A DNA stretch of 64,000 nucleotides from Bacteroidales bacterium M8 (GCA_001689495.1 LUJS01000023.1:1-64000), one strand, 5' to 3'; counted from the first letter of the stretch, positions 1 through 8,900 are shown. The notes: generated by a model not told the origin, from the sequence alone. A program made the numbers and translations.

Positions 1-428
1 CCGAGCAGCAGGTGGTCTGATGTGGCGAGGGCATGTTTCTCGGCACGGAGGCCATCGACTATCGACTGTTCGTAGCGCTGGTGATAGTTGTTGACAACAG
101 ACGACATATAGAATGCCTCGGCCTTTTCGGCATGGGTGCCGTGCGTGGCGTAATAGTCAGTGCCAATGGCGATGAGCGAGTCGTCATATACAGGCACATA
201 GGCCAGATGGCGCGCGCGGGTCAGCAGCACGGCATGGCGCGCCCGTGCGGCGTCGGTGCGGAGGGTGGCGGGGTCGATGGCGTCGAGCAGGGCGAGGGCC
301 GAGTCGGGCGCCGACGTCATCAGCGAGTCGGCACGATTCATCGCCTCGCCAACCCGGCGGGGAGTGCACCCCCCGATGCCGAGGCACACAAGGGCGGCGA
401 GAGCGAGTATGTATATCAATCGTCGCAT
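1..428 (-). CDS. TPR-type lipoprotein, N-terminal part (runs off the window)
   Basis: The minus strand is open from an ATG at 428 to the window edge, giving about 142 residues. The first 21 residues form a lipoprotein signal ending in a lipobox-like GIGGC with Cys21. The mature part begins with a segment of the type MNRADSLMTSAPDSALALLD. This matches the start of Bacteroidales surface or periplasmic TPR lipoproteins, many of which continue into a membrane-anchored regulator. The helical, Ala/Tyr-rich continuation fits TPR repeats. The C-terminal part is missing, so the effector domain is unknown. It is transcribed away from the SemiSWEET gene. Confidence 0.7.
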   Translation of the reverse strand, partial: MRRLIYILALAALVCLGIGGCTPRRVGEAMNRADSLMTSAPDSALALLDAIDPATLRTDAARARHAVLLTRARHLAYVPVYDDSLIAIGTDYYATHGTHAEKAEAFYMSSVVNNYHQRYEQSIVDGLRAEKHALATSDHLLL

Positions 429-514
429 AAAACCGGACACAAAGTTATGAAAAATAGCGGGTCAAAACAATATGCCGGGGCCGCGGTGTTATATAAAGAA
501 AAACGAAATTGGAT

Positions 515-790
515 ATGAACCCTGTCTGGATCAATATTTTCGGTTATGCCGCGGCCATCTGCATGGTGTGCGGCTATCTGCCTCAGGCCATCTATACGAT
601 AAGGACGCGCGACACCGACGGGATAGCGCTGCCCACGTTCCTGCTGATGGGTCTGGGGGGCGCGTTCTTCATAGTTCAGGGCGCGCTGCTGGGCAACTGG
701 CCGCTGGTGATAACCAACGTCATCACCACGATATGCGCGGCCATAGTGTTCGGGATAAAGATGTATAACGACTATCTGAAGGGTCGCTAA
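515..790 (+). CDS. SemiSWEET-family sugar transporter
   Basis: A 91-residue protein with three predicted membrane helices (about 5-23, 38-57 and 63-82) and a PQ-loop motif GYLPQAIYTIRTRDTDGIAL in the first helix. This is the architecture of bacterial SemiSWEETs, which dimerise to move small sugars down their gradient across the inner membrane. The ATG at 515 was chosen over an in-frame TTG at 509 because the family starts just before the first helix. Its TAA (788-790) overlaps the stop codon of the convergent mgtE gene. The substrate cannot be read from the sequence. Confidence 0.85.
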   Translation: MNPVWINIFGYAAAICMVCGYLPQAIYTIRTRDTDGIALPTFLLMGLGGAFFIVQGALLGNWPLVITNVITTICAAIVFGIKMYNDYLKGR

Positions 791-2151
791 GCGTGGAACA
801 CGGCGAGGAGCCATGTCGAGATGCCCATGTATATGACCATGCCGATGATGTCGTTGGTGATGGATATGAAGGGTCCGGTGGCCAGCGCGGGGTCTATCTT
901 GAGTTTCTCGAGGGTGAGGGGGACGAACGTGCCGAACACTGAGGCGAACATGACCACGCAGAACAGCGAGAGGCTGACGGCATAGGTGGTGGCGAGGTGT
1001 CCCTGACCGATGGTGAGGTAGTTGTAGAGGAGCACCAGCAGGGCTATGATGGTGCCGTTGAGCAGGCCCACGCCGAGCTCCTTGACCAGCTGGGTGGCCG
1101 ATTTCTTGATGTCGAGCGAGCCGTTGGCCAGACCCTGCACCACGATGGCCGACGACTGCGTGCCCACGTTGCCGCCGGTGCCGCCGATGAGGGGGATGAA
1201 GAGGGCCAGCGCGGGGTCGACGGCAAATCCGCCCTCGAAGCGCCCGAGGATGAACGAGTTGCACAGGCCGCCGATCATGCCTATCAGCAGCCACGGCAGG
1301 CGGGCCTTGGTCTGGGCCAGCAGCTTGTCGTCGCTCTCGACGTCGCCCGAGAGACCCGATGCCAGCTGGTAGTCGCGCTCGGACGAGTCGCGCACCTTGT
1401 CCATGACGTCGTCGACGGTGATGCGCCCCAGCAGGCGGCCTATCGAGTCGATGACGGGCATGGCCACGAGGTCGTATTTCTCGAAGTCGAGGGCCACGTC
1501 GTCTATGGGGGTGTCGGCCTTGACGGCCACGGGGTCGGTCTCCATGACGTGCTTGATCTTCGAGACCGAGGGGTGGGTGATGAGTTTCTTGAGGGGCAGT
1601 GTGCCGCGCAGGCGGTCGTCGTTGTCGACGACATAGACGTAATAGACCTCGTCCATGTCCTCGGCCTGCATTCGCATCTGCTTGATGCACTCGGGCATGC
1701 TCCAGTTTTCGTTGACGACGATCATCTCGGTGCCCATGAGGCCGCCGGCGGTGTCCTCGTCATATTGCAGCAGGTCGATGATGTCGCCGGCCTGCTCGAC
1801 GTCGTCGATGTGGCTGAGGATCTTGTCGCGCTCGTCCTCGTCGAGCTCCTGTATGATGTCGACGGCGTCGTCGGTGTCGAGGTGCTCGATCTGCTTGGCG
1901 ATGTCCTCGGCGTCCATCTTGGAGAGGAGCTGCGAGCGCTCGTCCTCGTCGAGCTCCATGAGCACGTCGGCCTGAGCGTCCTCGCCCAGCAGGCGGAACA
2001 GGTACTCGGCGTCCTCGAGGTCGAGGTCGCGATAGAGGTCGGCGATGTCGGCGGGGTGCAGGTCGGACAGCTCCTCGCGGGCGGCGTCGTCGGCATGGTC
2101 CTCGATTATCTTGTGCAGGTGGCTGAGATATTCGGGCGTGAAATCTTTCAT
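787..2151 (-). CDS. mgtE: Magnesium transporter MgtE
   Basis: A 454-residue protein starting MKDFTPEYLSHL. The order is an acidic MgtE N-domain (superhelical, with repeated LLxxLDxxD-like blocks, residues about 10-130), two CBS domains (about 135-260), and a C-terminal domain of about five membrane helices with a Pro/Gly-rich pore segment around FIPLIGGTGGNVGTQSS. MgtE forms Mg2+-gated dimeric channels in the inner membrane. The ATG at 2151 overlaps the rsmA stop by four bases (ATGA), so it is the last gene of a polyprenyl synthase-rsmA-mgtE operon. Longer in-frame upstream sequence belongs to rsmA. Confidence 0.93.
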   Translation of the reverse strand: MKDFTPEYLSHLHKIIEDHADDAAREELSDLHPADIADLYRDLDLEDAEYLFRLLGEDAQADVLMELDEDERSQLLSKMDAEDIAKQIEHLDTDDAVDIIQELDEDERDKILSHIDDVEQAGDIIDLLQYDEDTAGGLMGTEMIVVNENWSMPECIKQMRMQAEDMDEVYYVYVVDNDDRLRGTLPLKKLITHPSVSKIKHVMETDPVAVKADTPIDDVALDFEKYDLVAMPVIDSIGRLLGRITVDDVMDKVRDSSERDYQLASGLSGDVESDDKLLAQTKARLPWLLIGMIGGLCNSFILGRFEGGFAVDPALALFIPLIGGTGGNVGTQSSAIVVQGLANGSLDIKKSATQLVKELGVGLLNGTIIALLVLLYNYLTIGQGHLATTYAVSLSLFCVVMFASVFGTFVPLTLEKLKIDPALATGPFISITNDIIGMVIYMGISTWLLAVFHA

Positions 2152-2954
2152 TGCGGACTGAGCATGATTGTGAGTGTGACGAAATCCTCGACCGAGAGCT
2201 GTTCGGGCCTCAGGGCCATCATGGGGGTGTCGGGCATGGGGGCGCCGGGGGGCAGCAGTGACCTGACTGAGTTGCGCAGGGTCTTGCGTCGCTGGCCGAA
2301 CGCGGCCTTGACCACGGCCTTGAACCGCTTCTCGTCGCATCCGAGCTCGCGGCGGCCGTTGCGGCGCATGACGATGACGCCGCTCTGCACCTTGGGGGGC
2401 GGATTGAAGACGGTCGGGGGGACGGTGAAGAGGTATTCGACGTCATACCACGCCTGCAGCAGCACGCTGAGTATGCCGCGGGCCTTGGTGCCGGCGGGTG
2501 CGGCCAGACGCTCGGCCACCTCGCGCTGCAGCATGCCCGAGCAGAGGGTGACGGTGTCGCGATAGTCGAGTATGTGGAAGAATATCTGCGACGATATGTT
2601 GTAGGGATAGTTGCCGATGACGCACATCTGGCGGCCGCCGAAGACTGCGCCGAGGTCGAGCCTGAGGAAGTCGGCGTCGAGCAGGCGCCCGCCCGTGTTG
2701 AGCTCGGGATAGTTGCGGCGCAGGTATTCGATGGACTCGCCGTCGATCTCTGCCACCTTGAGGTCGTGGCCGTCGGCAATGAGATATTTGGTGAGCACGC
2801 CCATGCCGGGTCCGACCTCGAGCACGGGCAGTGCGCCGGCGGGCGCTATGGTGTCGGCTATGCGGCGTGCTATCGACTCGTCGGTCAGGAAGTGCTGGCC
2901 GAGGGCCTTCTTGGGGCGCACAAGTCCCCCGCGCGTTGAGGTGTCTCGTTTCAT
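2148..2954 (-). CDS. rsmA: 16S rRNA dimethyladenosine transferase RsmA (KsgA)
   Basis: A 268-residue class I SAM methyltransferase that dimethylates two adjacent adenosines near the 3' end of 16S rRNA during small-subunit assembly. KKALGQHFLTD marks the N-terminus, VLEVGPGMGVLT is SAM motif I (about residues 45-56), and GNYPYNISSQ (about 114-123) is the catalytic motif IV. The C-terminus has the usual helical RNA-binding domain. It starts 72 bases after the polyprenyl synthase gene and overlaps mgtE by four bases. The rsmA-mgtE linkage is common in Bacteroidales. Confidence 0.95.
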   Translation of the reverse strand: MKRDTSTRGGLVRPKKALGQHFLTDESIARRIADTIAPAGALPVLEVGPGMGVLTKYLIADGHDLKVAEIDGESIEYLRRNYPELNTGGRLLDADFLRLDLGAVFGGRQMCVIGNYPYNISSQIFFHILDYRDTVTLCSGMLQREVAERLAAPAGTKARGILSVLLQAWYDVEYLFTVPPTVFNPPPKVQSGVIVMRRNGRRELGCDEKRFKAVVKAAFGQRRKTLRNSVRSLLPPGAPMPDTPMMALRPEQLSVEDFVTLTIMLSPQ

Positions 2955-3026
2955 CGGTTCTCTGTTTTTTCAAGCCTCCGCGACGGGCGGCTTGCACGGT
3001 GGACGTAAGGGTGGTGTATCTCGGCG

Positions 3027-4001
3027 TCAGCTCTCGCGTTCTATGACGAAGTCGAGCAGCACCGACAGCGGGTTGGGCGAGAGGCCGGGGGCAATGGCCG
3101 AGGCCAGACGGTGGCCCTCGTCGCGCAGGGCGTGCAGCTTCTCGCGTGCGCGGTCGATGCCTCCGGCCCTGACGGCAAAGTCTATCAGGGTGGCTATCTG
3201 GGTGTCGCTGAGCATGTCGTTGTGCAGCATCTCGCGCATGGCGGGCGCCTCGGGGTGGCCAGATGCGAGCGCGCAGAGCAGTGGCAGGGTCACCTTGCCC
3301 TCGCGCAGGTCGTTGCCGGTGGGCTTGCCCAGCTTGTCCGAGGGGTAATAGTCGAAGATGTCGTCAGTGATCTGGAAGCACTGTCCGAAGACGGTGGCGA
3401 ACTGCCTGAGGGTGTCGAGCCTCGAGTCGGTGACGCCGACCGAGTATGCGCCGACCTCGACGCAGGCCACGAAGAGGGATGCCGTCTTGTGGGTGATGAT
3501 GTCGAAGTATCCCTGTTCGGTCAGCGAGTGCTCGCGTGCGTTGTCGAGCTGGTCCATCTCGCCCAGCGAGAGCAGGGCGCCGAGTCCGGCCAGCGTGTCG
3601 ACCACGCGGAGGTCTCTGACCGACGATGCCAGACTGAGCGCGCGCGAGACGAAGAAGTCGCCCACGAGGACGGCAATGTGATTGTCCCACACGGCGTTGA
3701 TGGTGTCGAGGCCGTGGCGCGTGTCCGAGTTGTCGACCACGTCGTCGTGTATCAGCGATGCGTTGTGCAGTATCTCGATGGCCGCCGCGGGGATGACCGT
3801 GTCATAGACGGGCTTCTCGCCGAGCATGTCGGCGGTGAGCATGGCCATGATGGGGCGGAGCTCCTTCCCCCGGTGGCTCAGGTAGTGGCCGGTCACGCGG
3901 TTCATCAGCGGGTTTGACGAACTGAGCGCGTCGACAATGACTGCGTGCAGCCTGTCGAGGCGGGGCTCAAGCGAGCGGCGTATGTTCTGAAGGGGGGTCA
4001 T
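3027..4001 (-). CDS. Polyprenyl diphosphate synthase (octaprenyl/solanesyl type)
   Basis: A 324-residue all-alpha trans-prenyltransferase starting MTPLQNIRRSLEP. The first Asp-rich motif is in LIHDDVVDNSDTRHG (about residue 85) and the second is QITDDIFDYYPSDKLGK (about 212), the two Mg2+/diphosphate clusters. These enzymes condense farnesyl diphosphate with isopentenyl diphosphate to make the menaquinone side chain, and chain length cannot be set from sequence alone. The start at 4001 was preferred over an upstream ATG at 4061 because a TAATTTTG promoter element lies at 4011-4018, between the two. The mRNA would be almost leaderless. First gene of the rsmA-mgtE operon. Confidence 0.9.
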   Translation of the reverse strand: MTPLQNIRRSLEPRLDRLHAVIVDALSSSNPLMNRVTGHYLSHRGKELRPIMAMLTADMLGEKPVYDTVIPAAAIEILHNASLIHDDVVDNSDTRHGLDTINAVWDNHIAVLVGDFFVSRALSLASSVRDLRVVDTLAGLGALLSLGEMDQLDNAREHSLTEQGYFDIITHKTASLFVACVEVGAYSVGVTDSRLDTLRQFATVFGQCFQITDDIFDYYPSDKLGKPTGNDLREGKVTLPLLCALASGHPEAPAMREMLHNDMLSDTQIATLIDFAVRAGGIDRAREKLHALRDEGHRLASAIAPGLSPNPLSVLLDFVIERES

Positions 4002-4010
4002 AACGGAGTG

Positions 4011-4018
4011 CAAAATTA
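4011..4018 (-). promoter_or_regulatory. -7 promoter element of the polyprenyl synthase operon
   Basis: TAATTTTG on the minus strand matches the Bacteroidetes TAnnTTTG -7 element. A weak -33 (ATTG) lies 21 bases upstream. Only nine bases separate the element from the ATG at 4001. Confidence 0.55.
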
Positions 4019-4135
4019 CGAAAATTTCCGTAAAACAGACAATTTTGAACAAAATACTCAAAAAAGCGTGCCGCCATTGGGTCGGTGTCGCGGGAATTGA
4101 CTAATTTTATACCCTCAAAACAAAGCCCCGCACCC

Positions 4136-6898
4136 ATGGACAAACGACTTTTCCTGCTCGATGCCTATGCCCTGATATACCGCGCCTACTATGCGCTGAT
4201 ACGCTCGCCGCGCATGTCGTCGGCGGGCTTCAACACGTCGGCCATATTCGGATTCTGCAACACGCTGGACGACCTGCTGCGCAAGGAGAATCCCACGCAC
4301 ATAGCCGTGTGCTTCGACCCCCACGGGCCCACGTTCCGCCACAAGGAGTTCGAGGCATACAAGGCCCAGCGCGACAAGCAGCCCGAAGACATCACGCTGG
4401 CCATACCGTGGATAAAGCGCATCCTCGAGGCATACAGGATACCCGTCGTCGAGGTGGAGGGGTATGAGGCCGACGACGTGATAGGCACTCTGGCCACCCG
4501 CGCCGCCGCCGAGGGGTTCGAGACATACATGATGACCCCCGACAAGGACTATGGCCAGCTCGTGGGCCCCAACATCTACATGTATCGCCCGGCCATCAAG
4601 GGCGAGGGGTTCGAGGTCAGGGATTCGGCGAGGGTGTGCGAGCGGTTCGGCGTCTCGGAGCCGCGCCAGATCATAGACCTGCTGGCCCTCGAGGGTGATG
4701 CCTCGGACAACATCCCCGGCTGTCCCGGCGTGGGCGAGAAGACCGCGCAGAAGCTGATAGCCGAGTGGGGGAGCGTGGAGAATCTGTTGGACAACACCGA
4801 CGCCCTCAAGGGCGCGCTCAAGAAGAAGGTCGAGGAGAACGCCGACAAGATACGCATGTCCAAGTGGCTGGCCACGATATGCCGCGACGTGCCCGTGGAC
4901 ATCGACCCCGACAGTCTGGAGCGTCGCCCCGCCGACGTGGACGCGCTGATGGAGATATTCCGCGAGCTCGAGTTCAACTCGCTCATAGCCCGCCTGAAGA
5001 GCCGCACCGTCCCGGAGCCTGCCGCCGCGCCCGCCCCTCGGGCCGTGGCCGAGGGCGAGATGGGGTCGCTGTTCGACATGCCCGGAGAGGCCGCCGACGC
5101 GACGCCCGACACGTGCGAGGAGCACCACTACACGCTGGCCGCGACACCCGCCGAGGTGGGCGAGGCCGTGGCCCGCATGGCCGCGCGCAAGTCCGTGGGC
5201 CTTGCCGTCTATGCCGTGGGCGACGACGTGATGTCGTCGACGCCCGAGGGCGTGGCCCTGTCTGACGCCGGATGCGAGGGGGTCTACATACCCCTGCCCG
5301 CCGACGGCCCTGCCCGCGGCGAGACACTGGCCCTGCTGGCACCGCTGTTTGGCGCGGACGGCCCCGAGATGGTTGGCCACGACATCAAGCGCGCCATGCT
5401 GCTGCTGAGGCTCGGCGGCATAGAGTTCGAGACACGCTATTATGACACCTCGGTGGCCCACTATGTCATTGACCCCGAGATGAAGCACGACATCGGGCAG
5501 GTGGCGTCGAGGCATCTGCACGTCACGCTGAGCGGCGTCGACGTGTCGGTGCGCCCGGGCCATCCGCAGAAGCCGCTCGACACCGAGGCCGCCATGGCCC
5601 GATATTGCGAGGAGGCCGACCTGAGCCTGAGGCTGCGTCCGCTGCTCGACGCCGAGGTGGCCCGCCGCGACATGACGCGCCTGCTCAACGAGGTCGAGTT
5701 CCCTCTGACCCGCGTGCTGGCCGCGATGGAGTGGACCGGCGTGAGGATAGACCCCGTGGCGCTGACGGCGATGTCCGACAAGCTCAAGGAGCAGCTGGCC
5801 GGGATGGAGGACGAGGCATACGCGATGGCCGGAGGGCCGTTCAACATCGCCTCGCCGTCGCAGGTGGGCATGGTGCTGTTCGACCGCCTGCAGATAGACC
5901 CCAAGGCCAAGCGCACCGCCAAGGGGCAGTACTCGACCACAGAGCAGGTGCTCGAGAAGTATGCCCCCCGCGTGCCGCTGGTGAGCCTGATACTCAAGAT
6001 ACGCCGCCTGCGCAAGCTGGTCACGACATATCTCGACGCGCTGCCCGCGCTGATCAATCCCCGCACGGGCAAGATACACACCTCATACAACCAGACCGTC
6101 ACCGCCACGGGACGCATCTCGTCGACCAACCCCAACCTGCAGAACATCCCCGTGCGCACCGACGACGGCCGCGAGATACGCCGCGCGTTCATAGCCGACC
6201 CCGGCGACATCATGATGAGCGCCGACTACTCGCAGATAGAGCTGCGCCTCATAGCCGACCTGAGCGGCGACAAGGACATGATAGAGGGTTTCCTGAGCGG
6301 CGACGACATACACCGCATCACGGCCTCGAAGATATATGGCATACCCCTCGACGAGGTGACCGACGACCAGCGACGCCACGCCAAGACGGCCAACTTCGGC
6401 ATCGTCTACGGCATCTCGGCCTTCGGGCTGAGCGAGCGTCTGGGCATATCGCGCGCCGAGGCCAAGAAGCTGATAGACGGATATTTCGCCACCTATCCCC
6501 ACATACGCGAGTATCTGGACCGCGCCGTGGTCGAGGCCCGCGAGAAGGGCTATGCCATGACCCGCATGGGGCGCCGCCGCTATCTGCCCGACATCACGTC
6601 GCGCAGCGCCGCCGTGCGCGCCTATGCCGAGCGCAATGCCGTCAACGCGCCCATACAGGGCACCGCCGCCGACATCATCAAGGTGGCCATGGTCAACATC
6701 TTCGACGAGATGGAGCGCCGAGGCATGCGGTCGCGCATGATAATGCAGGTGCACGACGAACTGATATTCAACGTGGTGCCCGACGAGCTCGACGCCATGC
6801 GCGAACTCGTGGAGCGCGGCTTGGCCGACGCATATCACGGCGCCGTGCCCCTGATAGCCGAGGCCGGCACGGGCGCCAACTGGCTCGAGGCTCACTGA
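4136..6898 (+). CDS. polA: DNA polymerase I
   Basis: A 920-residue protein. The order is a 5'-3' exonuclease domain (1-about 300, with EGYEADDVIGTLA and the helix-hairpin-helix GCPGVGEKTAQKL), a 3'-5' exonuclease-like domain (about 345-500), and the polymerase domain with motif A SADYSQIELRLIA, motif B RRHAKTANFGIVYG and motif C QVHDELIF. It fills gaps and removes RNA primers in replication and repair. In the middle domain the usual DTE metal ligands are replaced (VGLAVYAVGDD), the KYD motif reads KRA, and the Y-x3-D motif is altered. Proofreading is therefore probably lost, while polymerase and flap-nuclease motifs are intact. The ATG at 4136 is the family start. Confidence 0.96.
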   Translation: MDKRLFLLDAYALIYRAYYALIRSPRMSSAGFNTSAIFGFCNTLDDLLRKENPTHIAVCFDPHGPTFRHKEFEAYKAQRDKQPEDITLAIPWIKRILEAYRIPVVEVEGYEADDVIGTLATRAAAEGFETYMMTPDKDYGQLVGPNIYMYRPAIKGEGFEVRDSARVCERFGVSEPRQIIDLLALEGDASDNIPGCPGVGEKTAQKLIAEWGSVENLLDNTDALKGALKKKVEENADKIRMSKWLATICRDVPVDIDPDSLERRPADVDALMEIFRELEFNSLIARLKSRTVPEPAAAPAPRAVAEGEMGSLFDMPGEAADATPDTCEEHHYTLAATPAEVGEAVARMAARKSVGLAVYAVGDDVMSSTPEGVALSDAGCEGVYIPLPADGPARGETLALLAPLFGADGPEMVGHDIKRAMLLLRLGGIEFETRYYDTSVAHYVIDPEMKHDIGQVASRHLHVTLSGVDVSVRPGHPQKPLDTEAAMARYCEEADLSLRLRPLLDAEVARRDMTRLLNEVEFPLTRVLAAMEWTGVRIDPVALTAMSDKLKEQLAGMEDEAYAMAGGPFNIASPSQVGMVLFDRLQIDPKAKRTAKGQYSTTEQVLEKYAPRVPLVSLILKIRRLRKLVTTYLDALPALINPRTGKIHTSYNQTVTATGRISSTNPNLQNIPVRTDDGREIRRAFIADPGDIMMSADYSQIELRLIADLSGDKDMIEGFLSGDDIHRITASKIYGIPLDEVTDDQRRHAKTANFGIVYGISAFGLSERLGISRAEAKKLIDGYFATYPHIREYLDRAVVEAREKGYAMTRMGRRRYLPDITSRSAAVRAYAERNAVNAPIQGTAADIIKVAMVNIFDEMERRGMRSRMIMQVHDELIFNVVPDELDAMRELVERGLADAYHGAVPLIAEAGTGANWLEAH

Positions 6899-6924
6899 CG
6901 ATAAACGATAACGATACCTGAGAT

Positions 6925-7617
6925 ATGAAAAACCTGATGAGACATCTGATGCTGCTGCTGGCCGTGACCGTGGCCGCGGCCATCCATGCCGCCGACGGCG
7001 AGGGGGGAGTCCCCTTCAACGGCCTGATACTTGACGGCAACATGCAGCCTGTCAAGAAAGTCAAAGTGTACAACACCGACAAGGACCGCTATGCCACGAC
7101 GGACAAGAAGGGGCGCTTCGGCCTGACGGACGTGGGCGAGGCCGACACGCTGACGCTGGTGCTGAAGAAGGAGAAGATACGCATCCCCGTCAACGGCCGC
7201 AAGAGCATGCGCATCATCATAGGCAACGACCGCTCGGTCAACGCCTCGCAGGACGACGAGCTGGTCAACGAGGGATACGGCTATGTCAAGCGCCGCGAGT
7301 ACACGGGATCGAGCAACGGCATCAGCGGCGACCGTCTGCGCCGCACGGGCCAGCGCAGCGTGCTGCAGGCTCTCGTGGGGCTCGTGCCGGGCCTGACCAT
7401 AACCCCCGACGGCAAGGCCAACATACGCGGCCAGCGCTCGCTGCTGCTGTCCAACGAGCCGCTATACATGGTGGACGGCACGCAGGTCGAGTCGCTCGAC
7501 TTCGTGAGCGTCTATGACGTCGACCATGTCGAGGTGCTGAAGAGCGCCCCGCAATACGGCATGCGCGGCTCTAACGGCGCCATACTGGTCACGACACTCA
7601 GCGGCGGCAGGAAATAA
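6925..7617 (+). CDS. Orphan carboxypeptidase-regulatory plus TonB-plug domain protein
   Basis: A 230-residue exported protein with a signal peptide (1-about 22). A carboxypeptidase-regulatory-like beta-sandwich follows (about 28-95: GLILDGNMQPVKKVKVYNTD, then TTDKKGRFGL). A TonB-dependent receptor plug is at about 120-225, with the LYMVDGTQVESLDFVSVYDV and GMRGSNGAILVTT signatures of SusC-type receptors. It stops right after the plug, so the 22-strand barrel is absent. It could be a periplasmic partner of another receptor or a decayed SusC; the reading frame and codon use look intact. It sits 26 bases after polA and 18 before the SufT-like gene. Confidence 0.8.
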   Translation: MKNLMRHLMLLLAVTVAAAIHAADGEGGVPFNGLILDGNMQPVKKVKVYNTDKDRYATTDKKGRFGLTDVGEADTLTLVLKKEKIRIPVNGRKSMRIIIGNDRSVNASQDDELVNEGYGYVKRREYTGSSNGISGDRLRRTGQRSVLQALVGLVPGLTITPDGKANIRGQRSLLLSNEPLYMVDGTQVESLDFVSVYDVDHVEVLKSAPQYGMRGSNGAILVTTLSGGRK

Positions 7618-7635
7618 TAAAATAAAGAAAAAACA

Positions 7636-7956
7636 ATGACTCCCGAAGAAAAACTCAAGATAGAGGAGCGTGTGGTACAGCTCCTGAAGACAGTCTACGA
7701 CCCCGAGATACCCGTAGACATATACAACCTCGGACTGATATACGGCATCGACCTCGACGACGACGGCAACCTCGTGGTGACGATGACGCTGACGGCCCCG
7801 TCGTGTCCCGCCGCCGACTTTCTGGTAGACGACGCCCGCATCAAGCTGGAGAGCATCGAGGGCGTGAAGAGCGTGGACATACGCATCGTGTTCGAGCCCG
7901 AGTGGAACAAGGACATGATGAGCGAGGAGGCCAAACTCGACCTCGGTTTCCTCTGA
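7636..7956 (+). CDS. MIP18/SufT-like metal-sulfur cluster assembly protein
   Basis: A 106-residue single-domain protein of the DUF59/PaaD/SufT family. DPEIPVDIYNLGLIYGID and LTAPSCPAADFLVDD are family hallmarks, the latter containing the conserved reactive Cys. Relatives help mature Fe-S proteins in the cytosol. It ends one base before the lpxH ATG, so the two are probably co-transcribed. No suf genes are near it, so the partner system is unknown. Confidence 0.88.
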   Translation: MTPEEKLKIEERVVQLLKTVYDPEIPVDIYNLGLIYGIDLDDDGNLVVTMTLTAPSCPAADFLVDDARIKLESIEGVKSVDIRIVFEPEWNKDMMSEEAKLDLGFL

Positions 7957-7957
7957 C

Positions 7958-8707
7958 ATGGGCCGCGAGGGTCTGACATACTTCATATCCGACCTGCATC
8001 TGGGCGCGGGATACATAGCCGATCCGCGCGCCCACGAGATGAAGGTCGTGGGTTTCCTGCGCTCGATAGCCCCCAAGGCGTCGAGGCTCTACCTGCTCGG
8101 CGACATACTGGACTACTGGTGGGAATATCGCGACGTGGTGCCGAGGGGCTTCACGCGCTTTTTCGGCGCTCTGGCCGAGCTGGCCGACGCCGGGGTGGAG
8201 ATAGTGTGGTTCAAGGGCAATCACGACATCTGGATATTCGACTATCTCCCCGCCGAGATAGGGCTGACCGTACACGACGGCATCATGGTGACCGAGATGG
8301 ACGGCCACCGGTTCCTGATGGAGCATGGCGACGGGGTGGGGCGCCTGCCGTGGACGTTCAGGGCCCTGAGGCGACTGTTCCGCTGCCGCCCCGCACAGGT
8401 CATGTTTGCCGCCATACACCCGCGCTGGACGGTGGGATTTGCCCACGCATGGTCGGCCCACAGCCGCAAGCACGGGGGCTATGTGCCCGCCGAGGGGGCA
8501 GGGGAGAGTCTGGTGGAATGGGCCCGGGAATATAACACGAAGTCTGACGAAAAAGTGGACTATTTTATCTTCGGACACCAACACACTCTGCTGGACCGCC
8601 GTCTCGACGACGGGGCCCGAGTGGTGGTGCTGGGCGACTGGATAACCCGTTTCAGTTATGCCGTCTGGGATGGCAAAAATCTTGTCACGGCCATCTACGA
8701 GGGATGA
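7958..8707 (+). CDS. lpxH: UDP-2,3-diacylglucosamine pyrophosphatase LpxH-like
   Basis: A 249-residue calcineurin-like phosphoesterase with all metal motifs in order: SDLHLG (about residue 11), GDILDYW (about 48), GNHD (about 88), MEHGD (about 124) and GHQHT (about 205). LpxH releases UMP from UDP-diacylglucosamine to give lipid X in lipid A synthesis, at the cytoplasmic face of the inner membrane. The length and the region between GNHD and GHQH fit LpxH better than LpxG or a generic phosphatase. Another lipid A family gene (LpxA-like) lies at 34.6 kb. Confidence 0.87.
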   Translation: MGREGLTYFISDLHLGAGYIADPRAHEMKVVGFLRSIAPKASRLYLLGDILDYWWEYRDVVPRGFTRFFGALAELADAGVEIVWFKGNHDIWIFDYLPAEIGLTVHDGIMVTEMDGHRFLMEHGDGVGRLPWTFRALRRLFRCRPAQVMFAAIHPRWTVGFAHAWSAHSRKHGGYVPAEGAGESLVEWAREYNTKSDEKVDYFIFGHQHTLLDRRLDDGARVVVLGDWITRFSYAVWDGKNLVTAIYEG

Positions 8708-8865
8708 GTTTTGGCCTTGAGTTTTGATTCTTAACGTATTTTAACTTTGGATGACCTCTTGATGAAGTCTTCTTGTGGCCATTGAATATCAATGCGTTGT
8801 ATCGGAAAAAGATAAAATGTGCAAAGACGATGTCTGCAAATTATGTTGGATAACATATAAAAAAA

Positions 8866-8897
8866 TTTCGTCACCAATAAAATTAGGCCTACCTTTG
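8866..8897 (+). promoter_or_regulatory. Bacteroidetes promoter (TTTC, 20 bases, TACCTTTG)
   Basis: The -33-like TTTC (8866-8869) is spaced exactly 20 bases from the -7 element TACCTTTG (8890-8897). Predicted transcription starts near 8901-8903, about 55 bases before a terminator hairpin. Confidence 0.6.
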
Positions 8898-8900
8898 CAT

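Noticed and set aside
2152..2340. N-terminal extension of mgtE
   Set aside because: The extra codons lie in the rsmA gene and do not resemble MgtE; the family start MKDFTPEYL overlaps rsmA by four bases only.
997..2565. Long plus-strand ORF opposite mgtE and rsmA
   Set aside because: It is antisense to two certain genes, has a biased composition caused by GC-rich codons and no recognisable domain.
4085..4135. 17-codon N-terminal extension of polA
   Set aside because: The family starts at MDKRLFLLDAYALIYRAYY; the extension has no similarity and lies in promoter-like DNA.
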